Source: Ilumatobacteraceae bacterium
GTDB lineage: Bacteria > Actinomycetota > Acidimicrobiia > Acidimicrobiales > Ilumatobacteraceae
Direction: 5' to 3'
Length of the DNA stretch: 64,000 bases
NCBI GenBank assembly: GCA_021299715.1
Contig: JAJTEL010000001.1
Span: forward strand, 395,171 to 459,170
The notes below the pieces were generated by a model. That model was not told the origin of the DNA and ran no database searches. It saw only the letters and a list, made by a program, of their open reading frames with translations. The translations under genes were made by a program, and so were the position numbers. Shown one piece after another: positions 9,397 through 16,057 of the stretch; position 1 is the stretch's first letter; each line of letters opens with the position of its first letter.

Positions 9397-9909
9397 ATGT
9401 CGCTTGAACAGTTGTGGAACGGCTGGCGTGCAGAGTACGTCGGACAAGGGAACTCGCGTAGTTCTGACACATCAAAGTCCGTGTTCACGCACATCTTGGA
9501 ATCTGGTCTTTCCGACGATGAGACCCACATTGTTCATCGTTCATCCCACTGTTTTGCCATTCTGAATGCATATCCATACGCAACGGGGCACGTACTGGTG
9601 CTTCCATATCGTGAAGTTGCCAACCTTGAAGATCTATCGGTTGACGAATCTCTCGATGTATGGGCAACAGTGACTCATGCAACTCTGGCGCTTCGTGCAT
9701 CTCACAAGCCCGATGCACTGAATGTGGGAATTAATCTGGGTGCTGCTGCGGGTGGCAGTATGGCGCAACACTTGCATGTACATGTTGTTCCTCGTTGGAA
9801 TGGCGACTCAAATTTCATGACAGCAGTTGCATCTACTCGAACAATTCCAGAATCACTTCCCGTTACTGCGTCAAAAGTACGTAGTGCCTGGCCCAAGGGG
9901 GACCAATGA
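9397..9909 (+). CDS. HIT-family hydrolase / AP4A phosphorylase-like
   Basis: A 170-aa histidine-triad protein with H125-x-H127-x-H129 in QHLHVHVVPRW, preceded by the NVGINLGAAAGGSMAQH segment typical of the diadenosine-tetraphosphate phosphorylase branch. Such enzymes split dinucleoside polyphosphates or nucleotidyl conjugates. The mycobacterial gene in the same place (thrS-HIT-pgsA) is an AP4A phosphorylase, so the same role is inferred here. ATG follows the thrS stop with no gap. Confidence 0.88.
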   Translation: MSLEQLWNGWRAEYVGQGNSRSSDTSKSVFTHILESGLSDDETHIVHRSSHCFAILNAYPYATGHVLVLPYREVANLEDLSVDESLDVWATVTHATLALRASHKPDALNVGINLGAAAGGSMAQHLHVHVVPRWNGDSNFMTAVASTRTIPESLPVTASKVRSAWPKGDQ

Positions 9910-10412
9910 CAGACGACATCCGCGATCAACTTCCCGAAGATCTCAATGCGGTCGACCACATTGGTGTGTACGACTTTCCCGATAACAGCCGTCGGCGTAT
10001 ACCTGGTGTTATCTATGCAGTCCTTGCTGTTGTATGTCTCGTTGTTTGGAAGATTGCCGACTCCAATGAATCAACGTTGGTCAATCGTGGACTTGTTTTT
10101 GCAGCAGTTGTTCTTGCCGTCATGGCCGTCATCTCCATTACAAGTGGTTGGAGAATGACAGTCGACGAATCAGATGCATTGGTTATTGCCACACGTGAAG
10201 TTGGTTATCCGGTTGGTCACGCATCTGCACAGCAGGTCTGGCGTGGCATTCGCAGCCGCCCTACATGGCGCATTTTTTGCTACAGCGCCGAAGAACCGCC
10301 GCTTCGTCGTGGCTTAGTCCTTGTTGATGCTGTCAATGGTTCGGTTGTTGAGTGCCTTGTGGAGCAAAACCCCGAGGCCGAGGTGACCGCGCCAGAGTCA
10401 TCAGGGGAGTAG
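9906..10412 (+). CDS. hypothetical membrane protein, 168 aa
   Basis: No family recognised. The protein has a soluble N-terminal 30 residues, two closely spaced hydrophobic helices (about 33-50 and 61-80) and a soluble C-terminal half with GWRMTVDESDALVIATREVGYPVGHAS. It overlaps HIT by ATGA, so the two are translationally coupled. Lying between HIT and PIP synthase suggests a role tied to membrane lipid synthesis, but nothing in the sequence proves it. Its TAG stop forms part of the pgsA -10. Confidence 0.75.
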   Translation: MTDDIRDQLPEDLNAVDHIGVYDFPDNSRRRIPGVIYAVLAVVCLVVWKIADSNESTLVNRGLVFAAVVLAVMAVISITSGWRMTVDESDALVIATREVGYPVGHASAQQVWRGIRSRPTWRIFCYSAEEPPLRRGLVLVDAVNGSVVECLVEQNPEAEVTAPESSGE

Positions 10413-10415
10413 CGT
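10410..10415 (+). promoter_or_regulatory. -10 element of pgsA built on the preceding stop codon
   Basis: TAGCGT; the TAG is the stop of the preceding gene. It lies 7 bases before the ATG at 10423. Confidence 0.45.
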
Positions 10416-10422
10416 TCTTTAA

Positions 10423-11127
10423 ATGTTCGACGGCAGATTTCGGGCGCCGATTGAGCGCGCAGTTCGACCTGTCGGAATGTTGCTGCGTCGAACAGGAATG
10501 TCGCCAGATCACCTCACCATTTTGGGAATCGTTGTGGCTGTGGGTGCTGCGTTTGCCATTGGGCAGGGAGCACTTCGCGGTGGTCTAATTTTGGTGATTG
10601 CAGCAGCCTTGCCCGACATGCTGGACGGCGCATTGGCAAAGGCGTCAAACTCGGCTAGCCAACGCGGAGCATTCTTTGACTCGGTTATCGATCGCGTGAC
10701 CGACTCCGTTCTCTTTGGTGGTGTGGCGTGGTACTTCGCATCAGAGAAGAGCGCGCATCTTGCTCTCTTGCCTATGGCCATCATGGGTGTCTCGTCTCTT
10801 ATCTCTTACGAGCGCGCAAAAGCAGAGTCTCTTGGTTTGTATGCGAAGGGCGGACTAATGGAGCGCGCAGAACGAATTGTCGTTTTGTGTATCGGTCTGT
10901 TGTTCGATTCTTTGCTCGTTCCCATCATGTGGATCATGTTGGTGCTCACGGTGATTACCGCAATTCAAAGGTTTGTTCAGGTGTGGAAGCAGGCCGAAGT
11001 GTCCGCTACCACCATGGCGAAACGAGAAGGGCGTCGCGTACGTCGGGTATCTCGTCAAAGTGCACGTGCCTCACGTCGTCAGTTGTCCGTCGTGTCGCGT
11101 CAGCGTCGACGTCAGCACAATGGCTAA
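10423..11127 (+). CDS. pgsA: phosphatidylinositol-phosphate synthase (CDP-alcohol phosphatidyltransferase)
   Basis: A 234-aa integral membrane enzyme with about six helices. It should join CDP-diacylglycerol and inositol 3-phosphate to make phosphatidylinositol phosphate, the base of PIMs. The CDP-alcohol motif is complete in its acids (D65, D68, G82, D86, D90), but the usual Ala-Arg reads Ala-Lys (K73). SYERAKAESLGLYAKGGLMERAERIVVL matches mycobacterial PgsA1 closely, which separates it from glycerol-phosphate transferases. The last 40 residues are very Arg-rich. The patA start overlaps its end by 8 bases. Confidence 0.87.
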   Translation: MFDGRFRAPIERAVRPVGMLLRRTGMSPDHLTILGIVVAVGAAFAIGQGALRGGLILVIAAALPDMLDGALAKASNSASQRGAFFDSVIDRVTDSVLFGGVAWYFASEKSAHLALLPMAIMGVSSLISYERAKAESLGLYAKGGLMERAERIVVLCIGLLFDSLLVPIMWIMLVLTVITAIQRFVQVWKQAEVSATTMAKREGRRVRRVSRQSARASRRQLSVVSRQRRRQHNG

Positions 11128-12043
11128 TCCGCTCGACGACATCAGCGATGCGCTGACCGTTGGTAGTTATCGCGTCGGTTCGCTCATCGCACGGCTTACC
11201 CCCGGCCCGGTGGCACAAGGTGCCGTGTCACTGTTGGCTCCTGGAATTGCATTGTCGTTGCGCAATAAGCGACACATGGTGGAACGCCACCTTCGTCGAG
11301 TGAACCCATCGTTATCTGGACTGTCTTTACGTCGAGCATCGCAGCAGGCCTTCGATAGCTACATGCGGTACTACACAGAAAGTTTCCGCCTACCCACATT
11401 GTCAAAACGCCATGTGGCTCGGTGCTTCACTGTGGATGGCTTTCACCATATTGAAGACGCTCTTCAAAAAGGCAATGGTGCCATTCTGGCCCTGCCACAT
11501 TTAGGTGGGTGGGAATGGGCTGGTCGCTGGATGGCCGATAAGGGTCATCGAATGACGGTCATCGTTGAACCACTCGATCCGCCAGAACTCTTTGAATGGT
11601 TCGCAAAACTTCGCCGTGACCTCGGCATGAACGTGGTTCCACTTGGCCCACAAGCGGCACCTGCAATCATGGCGGCGTTGAAGCGAAATGAGATTGTGTG
11701 TCTGTTGTCGGATCGCGACATACAAGGTGGCGGAGTTGAAGTGGAGTTCTTTGGCGAAAAGACCACTCTTCCGCCGGGTCCTGCCATGTTGGGAATTAGG
11801 GGTAATACGCCAGTACTTCCCGTGGGCGTGTACTTCACAAAATCAGTAGACGGACATCATGCTGTGGTCAGGCCACCACTTCCGCTTGAACGAATTGGTG
11901 GACTCCGTGAATCGGTAGCGGCTGGCACTCAGGCGTTGGCAAAAGAACTAGAGGGGCTCATTCGTCGTGCACCTGAGCAATGGCATTTGTTCCAACCAAA
12001 CTGGCCAAGCGACCCTGGCTATAGCGAGCGATCTATTTCGTAA
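11120..12043 (+). CDS. patA: PIM acyltransferase (PatA-like, LPLAT family)
   Basis: A 307-aa member of the lauroyl/myristoyl acyltransferase (HtrB/LpxL-like) family, which in actinobacteria acylates phosphatidylinositol mannosides at the cytoplasmic membrane. The catalytic-type H127-x4-E132 is in LPHLGGWEWAG; RDIQGGGVEVEFFGEKTTLPPGPAMLG is the conserved second region. The ATG at 11120 is supported by an 8-base overlap with pgsA; frames upstream run within pgsA. Order pgsA-patA-(pimA) equals that of mycobacteria, except that an arsenic cassette intervenes here. Its 3' end overlaps arsR by 11 bases. Confidence 0.82.
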   Translation: MANPLDDISDALTVGSYRVGSLIARLTPGPVAQGAVSLLAPGIALSLRNKRHMVERHLRRVNPSLSGLSLRRASQQAFDSYMRYYTESFRLPTLSKRHVARCFTVDGFHHIEDALQKGNGAILALPHLGGWEWAGRWMADKGHRMTVIVEPLDPPELFEWFAKLRRDLGMNVVPLGPQAAPAIMAALKRNEIVCLLSDRDIQGGGVEVEFFGEKTTLPPGPAMLGIRGNTPVLPVGVYFTKSVDGHHAVVRPPLPLERIGGLRESVAAGTQALAKELEGLIRRAPEQWHLFQPNWPSDPGYSERSIS

Positions 12044-12365
12044 AGAATGATTGAACGGCGTCTGTCGCGCCCGGCGTTACCGAGTACCACACCCAAGTTC
12101 CCTCTTTACGAGATTCCACTAAACCGGCTTCTCGCAAGACCTTCAGATGGTGGCTGATGGTGGGCTGGCTGCGATCTAAGGGTTCCACCAGGTCACAGGA
12201 ACAAATTCCGTCACCACCAGCACGGCGGACCAGATCGAAGAGACGCAAGCGAACGGGGTCGGCAAAGGCCGCGAAGATGGGAACGAGCGAATCTGCGCCA
12301 GCCTCTGACAGAGGTCGACGAGAAAGCGGGACGGTTCGTTGCTGAGTCACGGTCCCACAATACAT
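12033..12365 (-). CDS. arsR: ArsR-family transcriptional repressor
   Basis: A 110-aa winged-helix metalloregulator. LVPIFAAFADPVRLRLFDLV is helix 1-3 of the family, and RSQPTISHHLKVLREAGLV is the recognition helix-turn-helix. Preceding it, C55-x-C57 (GICSCDL) sits where arsenite-sensing ArsR proteins keep their As(III) thiolates. It is divergent from arsI-aquaporin-arsC and surrounded by palindromes, so it should repress both itself and the cassette until arsenite or methylarsenite binds. The gene is convergent with and overlaps patA. Confidence 0.88.
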   Translation of the reverse strand: MYCGTVTQQRTVPLSRRPLSEAGADSLVPIFAAFADPVRLRLFDLVRRAGGDGICSCDLVEPLDRSQPTISHHLKVLREAGLVESRKEGTWVWYSVTPGATDAVQSFFTK

Positions 12366-12378
12366 TGATAATGGTCAA
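12365..12378. promoter_or_regulatory. ArsR operator, proximal to arsR
   Basis: TTGATAATGGTCAA, an imperfect palindrome of the ArsR-box type (TTGA...TCAA), overlaps the arsR start codon. A second copy lies 26 bases away. Confidence 0.55.
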
Positions 12379-12390
12379 TGTATTGATATA

Positions 12391-12404
12391 TTGATAACCA
12401 TCAA
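12391..12404. promoter_or_regulatory. ArsR operator, proximal to arsI
   Basis: TTGATAACCATCAA has perfect 5-base arms (TTGAT/ATCAA) around 4 bases. It overlaps the downstream edge of TATATT (12387-12392), a plausible -10 for arsI. Confidence 0.6.
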
Positions 12405-12441
12405 AGTAACCGCGCTCATGTGCGGTGGAAGTGAGGCGACA

Positions 12442-12888
12442 ATGTCACGAGTTCAGCTTGCTCTCAACGTGGGGGATCTCGACCAAGCCATTTTGTTCTA
12501 CACAAAGATGTTCGGGGTAGGTCCGGCAAAAGTGCGCGAAGGATACGCAAACTTCGCCATCGCCGACCCACCGCTCAAACTGGTTCTCATCGCTGGTCAC
12601 GGCGAGCCAGGCACAATGAATCATGTCGGCGTTGAAGTTGAATCCACCGACGAAGTGTCAGCAAAAATTCAACAAGCAGAGTCTCTGGGGTTGCCCATTG
12701 ACGTGCAAGAGAGCACCACATGTTGTTTTGCTGTTCAAGACAAAGTGTGGGTAAAGGGAAACGAGGTGGCATGGGAGTGGTACACGGTTCTCGAAGATGC
12801 ACCTACCGACACATCGTTGAAGCCAATGCCCATCATGCTCGGAGTTCCTAGCACTGGAAACTGTTGCGGGCCCGAAGGATGCAGCTAA
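12442..12888 (+). CDS. arsI: organoarsenical C-As lyase ArsI (VOC family, CadI/ArsI type)
   Basis: A 148-aa vicinal-oxygen-chelate protein. ArsI enzymes use Fe(II) and O2 to cleave the C-As bond of methylarsenite, yielding arsenite. It shows the expected Fe ligands Q5 (MSRVQLALNV), H61 (MNHVGVEVES) and E112 (WEWYTV), and the vicinal arsenic-binding pair C94-C95 in STTCCFAVQD. A Cys-rich tail (NCCGPEGCS) is also typical. The start is ATG 12442 with a purine-rich GGAAGTGAGG ahead. Some relatives are called cadmium-induced CadI; the arsenic neighbours favour ArsI. It overlaps the next gene by 10 bases. Confidence 0.85.
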   Translation: MSRVQLALNVGDLDQAILFYTKMFGVGPAKVREGYANFAIADPPLKLVLIAGHGEPGTMNHVGVEVESTDEVSAKIQQAESLGLPIDVQESTTCCFAVQDKVWVKGNEVAWEWYTVLEDAPTDTSLKPMPIMLGVPSTGNCCGPEGCS

Positions 12889-13550
12889 ACGCTCGTCATA
12901 CCGGTGCCGAGTTTCTTGGTACCGCATTATTGGTGATGTCTGTAGTTGGGTCAGGCATCATGGCCCAACAATTGACATCCGACGTTGGTGTTCAGTTGCT
13001 AGCAAACGCAATTGCAACGGGTGGGGCACTCTTGGGCCTCATCACTATTTTTGCACCGCTGTCGGGGGCTTCATTTAATCCCGTTGTCACGGTTGTCATG
13101 TCAGTGGTGAATAAATCTGTTCAGTGGCCACAAATGTGTGTCGATGTGCTGGTGCAGTGTGCTGGTGCAGTGTGTGGTGCTGTAGTGGCAAACATCATGT
13201 TTGCGCACCCTTTCTTGGAAACATCCACCAAGATTCGCACGGGCGGACCAACGTGGTTTTCTGAAGTAGTGGCGACAGTGGGTCTCTTGCTCATTATTCG
13301 CGGTGGAACACTGGCTAAGGCAAATGTTGCTGCATTGGTGGCGGCATGGATCACTGGTGCATATTGGTTTACGTCTTCCACCAGCATTGCTAACCCAGCC
13401 GTGGGGTTTGGCCGAATGTTCTCTGACTCGTTTGCCGGAATCGCGCCAGAATCGTGGCCAATGTTCGCTGTGATGCAAATCGTTGGTGGTGTAGTCGGGT
13501 TGACGCTCATTGTTTTTTTATGGCCATCAAAACAAGAGGTCACAGCATGA
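12879..13550 (+). CDS. aquaporin-family channel (AqpS-like, likely arsenite)
   Basis: A 223-aa MIP-family channel with about six membrane helices. The two half-helix motifs are GASFNPVVT (NPV instead of NPA) and SIANPAVGFGR (NPA). ATG 12879 overlaps the arsI stop; a TTG at 12864 is in frame but family N-termini (AEFLGTALLV near residue 11) favour the ATG. In ars operons without a pump, such channels let arsenite leave down its gradient, so that role is inferred from position. It includes a 13-base tandem duplication (13145-13170). It overlaps arsC by ATGA. Confidence 0.82.
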   Translation: MQLNARHTGAEFLGTALLVMSVVGSGIMAQQLTSDVGVQLLANAIATGGALLGLITIFAPLSGASFNPVVTVVMSVVNKSVQWPQMCVDVLVQCAGAVCGAVVANIMFAHPFLETSTKIRTGGPTWFSEVVATVGLLLIIRGGTLAKANVAALVAAWITGAYWFTSSTSIANPAVGFGRMFSDSFAGIAPESWPMFAVMQIVGGVVGLTLIVFLWPSKQEVTA

Positions 13551-13933
13551 GTGGCATCTTGTTTCTATGCATTCACAACGCTGGACGTTCACAGATGGCC
13601 GCCGGATTCGCGCGGGAGATGTCGCAAGGAAGAGTCACTATTTTGTCTGGTGGCTCTGAACCAGCAGATCAGGTAAATCCCATCGCGGTTGATGTCATGC
13701 GTGAAATTGGAATTGACATTGCTGGCTACACACCTCAGCGGTTTACCGACGAACTTTTGAACTCCGTTGATGTCGTGGTCACTATGGGCTGTGGCGATGC
13801 GTGTCCGTTCATTCCAGGAAAGACGTATCTTGACTGGCCACTTGACGATCCCAAAGGACGACCAATTGAAGAGGTGCGTCGCATTCGAGACGACATACGC
13901 ACTCGCGTTGAAGACCTACTGACTCAGTTGTAA
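13547..13933 (+). CDS. arsC: arsenate reductase, mycothiol-dependent type
   Basis: A 128-aa protein of the low-molecular-weight phosphatase fold. The P-loop is C8-x5-R14-S (CIHNAGRSQMA), and the general-acid region is LDWPLDDPKG. MGCGDACPFIPGKTYLDW, with C82 and C86, matches corynebacterial ArsC1/ArsC2, which form an arseno-mycothiol adduct resolved by mycoredoxin. The product, arsenite, can exit through the adjacent channel. The mycothiol gene mshC is in this window. It starts within the aquaporin stop (ATGA) and overlaps the convergent LLM gene by 10 bases. Confidence 0.87.
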   Translation: MSGILFLCIHNAGRSQMAAGFAREMSQGRVTILSGGSEPADQVNPIAVDVMREIGIDIAGYTPQRFTDELLNSVDVVVTMGCGDACPFIPGKTYLDWPLDDPKGRPIEEVRRIRDDIRTRVEDLLTQL

Positions 13934-14838
13934 AGAGAGAACAGCTCGCCAATGGCCTTCGCTTGACCGCCAGTGGTAGACGACATAACGGCAATTGGCG
14001 TAACGCCAGATGCAGCCCATTCTTCAAGTCGGTCACGGACGCGTGTAGGTGAGCCACTAATGGTGCAATCGTCGAGCCACTTATCTGTCATGAATGAGGT
14101 GACAATGTCTTTCTGTCCGGAGTTGATGGCGTTCTCAATTGCATCCATCTCTTCTACGTATCCAGCGGCCTTCCAATAGTTGCGGTAATTGGGGAGCGAC
14201 ACGTAGCCCGTCAGTGTCTTTCTGTTCACTGCACGCGCTGCGTCGATGTCGTCATCGATAACGGTGGGAATCATGTTCGACAAAAAGAACCCGTCTCGCG
14301 TTGAGTGTGGCACCTCTGCAAGTTGTGAACTCATTCGACTCAGCGATGCGTTAGCCCAAATAGCGCCTTCGGCAATGTCGCTCGCGAGTTGAAGCATTTT
14401 GTTTCGAAGAGTTGCCAAATAGATGGGGGGAAGTTGGCCTCCGAAGCGTTCGTTCGCGCGCATTGCGGCAACGTAATCGGAGATGTCGGACAGTGGCTTA
14501 CCTGTGTTGACTCCGAGTCGTTGAGTGACTGGTCCGTGACTGACTCCGATACCAAATCGGAATCGTCCATCTGACATCTCATTGATATGAGCAACGGTGT
14601 TGGCAGCTTCGACGGGGTGGCTGTAATAAATGGGTTGAATTGATGTCCAGTAGTTAATTCGTGATGTCACATGAGCAAGTGACACGCACAAACCCATGGT
14701 TGCCCCAAGACTTGGAATAGCGAGTCCGCTGAACCCGCGAGATTCAGCCTCTGCAGCAAGTTCGAGAATTGCTCGCCGTTTGTTGGGGGTTGCAACAACC
14801 GAAAGAGCGGGACGGAAGGAAGTATCTACCTGGGCCAT
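13924..14838 (-). CDS. LLM-class F420-dependent oxidoreductase
   Basis: A 304-aa luciferase-like (TIM barrel) flavin/F420 enzyme; substrate unknown. It shows the class features AAEAESRGFSGLAIPSLGATMGLCVSLAHVTSRI, HPVEAANTVAHINEMSDGRFRFGIGVSHGPV, the SDIAEGAIWANASL barrel strand and a C-terminal SGSPTRVRDRLEEWAASGVTPIAV. ATG 14838 is chosen because the first conserved strand follows and a -10 lies 6 bases upstream. npdG supports an F420 cofactor. It separates the arsenic cassette from pimA and is divergent from pimA, with just 18 bases between. Confidence 0.83.
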   Translation of the reverse strand: MAQVDTSFRPALSVVATPNKRRAILELAAEAESRGFSGLAIPSLGATMGLCVSLAHVTSRINYWTSIQPIYYSHPVEAANTVAHINEMSDGRFRFGIGVSHGPVTQRLGVNTGKPLSDISDYVAAMRANERFGGQLPPIYLATLRNKMLQLASDIAEGAIWANASLSRMSSQLAEVPHSTRDGFFLSNMIPTVIDDDIDAARAVNRKTLTGYVSLPNYRNYWKAAGYVEEMDAIENAINSGQKDIVTSFMTDKWLDDCTISGSPTRVRDRLEEWAASGVTPIAVMSSTTGGQAKAIGELFSLYN

Positions 14839-14843
14839 TCCGA

Positions 14844-14850
14844 TACCGTA
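14844..14850. promoter_or_regulatory. shared bidirectional -10 element of pimA and the LLM gene
   Basis: TACCGTA reads TACCGT on the plus strand (7 bases before the pimA ATG) and TACGGT on the minus strand (6 bases before the LLM ATG). Both fit TANNNT with leaderless spacing. Confidence 0.5.
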
Positions 14851-14856
14851 GTCGTC

Positions 14857-16023
14857 ATGTTGCGCATAGGAATGGTGAGTCCATACAGCCTCACAATTCC
14901 CGGTGGGGTGCAACAACAAGTTCTTGGCCTCGCGCGCAGTTTGCGGGCCCTTGGTCATGAAGTGCGGGTACTTGGCCCCTGTGATGGTCCGCCACCAGAT
15001 CCGTTCGTGACGCCACTCGGTAACAGTCTTCCCACGGCTGTCAACGGTTCCGTTGCTCCCTTGGCGCCCGATGCGTCGGCAGCGCTGCGCACTATTCGTG
15101 CTCTGAACGACGAGGCGTTTGATGTATTGCATGTACATGAGCCGCTTGTTCCTGGGCCGTCGCTCACATCGTTGTTGGTCAAGCTGGCGCCAGTTGTTGC
15201 CACTTTTCATTCAGCGGGAGATTCGGGCGCTTACAAGGCATTCTCGCGGCAGTTGAAATGGGTGGCCTCACGAATTGATATTCGAGTGGCAGTTTCAAAA
15301 GATGCAGTCGAGTTGGCGCACCGTTACATAGGCGGGGACTACGAAGTTCTGTTTAACGGAATTGAACTTGGTATGTACAACGCGGTGCAATCGCGCCCGC
15401 GAGAGAACGCCATTTTCTTTTGTGGGAGACACGAGCCGCGAAAGGGTCTCAGTGTTCTGCTTGAGGCGCATTCACACTTGCCACAAGACGTGCGTCTTTG
15501 GATTGCATCAGATGGTCCTGAAACCGAAGAATTGAAAACGCGCTATCCGGCCGATGCTCGAATTGAGTGGCTTGGTCGAATCTCAGACGAAGAAAAACTA
15601 GACAGACTTGCTCGTGCCGCCGTTTTTTGCGCACCGTCGTTACGTGGCGAGTCTTTTGGAATCGTCTTGCTTGAAGCAATGGCTGCTGGAACACCTGTTG
15701 TTGCGTGCGACATTGACGGATACCGCAATGTTGCAACACATGGGGAAAATGCGCTTCTGGTCCCTGCGGGAGATAGCGCAGCATTGGCCACAGCGCTTGC
15801 GCGAATCATTGCCGATTCTCGGTTAGCCACATCTCTCACCGTTGCAGGTCGGGAGCATTCTCAGTCGTTTTCCATGGACGCTTTGGCAGTTAAGTATGTC
15901 GAGATGTACTACCGGGCTCTGAACATGGAGGCGGAGAACATCACCACCATCACCGTGCCCCGTATGCTGAAGCGGTTCGAAGGCCGATTTTTACGTCGTT
16001 CTCGCTTCGACTCACGTTCGTAG
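14857..16023 (+). CDS. pimA: phosphatidylinositol alpha-mannosyltransferase
   Basis: A 388-aa GT4 (GT-B fold) glycosyltransferase, the length of mycobacterial PimA (about 386). The N-terminal MLRIGMVSPYSLTIPGGVQQQVLGLARSL closely follows PimA. HVHEPLVPGPSLT, the FFCGRHEPRKGLSVLLEA start of the C-terminal Rossmann half, and the nucleotide-sugar E-x7-E in GESFGIVLLEAMAAG are visible. It should transfer mannose from GDP-mannose to phosphatidylinositol on the inner membrane face. Place in the pgsA-patA-pimA order supports this over a generic GT4 role. Confidence 0.86.
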   Translation: MLRIGMVSPYSLTIPGGVQQQVLGLARSLRALGHEVRVLGPCDGPPPDPFVTPLGNSLPTAVNGSVAPLAPDASAALRTIRALNDEAFDVLHVHEPLVPGPSLTSLLVKLAPVVATFHSAGDSGAYKAFSRQLKWVASRIDIRVAVSKDAVELAHRYIGGDYEVLFNGIELGMYNAVQSRPRENAIFFCGRHEPRKGLSVLLEAHSHLPQDVRLWIASDGPETEELKTRYPADARIEWLGRISDEEKLDRLARAAVFCAPSLRGESFGIVLLEAMAAGTPVVACDIDGYRNVATHGENALLVPAGDSAALATALARIIADSRLATSLTVAGREHSQSFSMDALAVKYVEMYYRALNMEAENITTITVPRMLKRFEGRFLRRSRFDSRS

Positions 16024-16057
16024 AAAACTCAGTCGCATTGTGTCCCCGAAAGGTCTC

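Noticed and set aside
15449-15839. Minus-strand open frames opposite pimA
   Set aside because: Shadow frames; the plus-strand protein matches PimA over its whole length.
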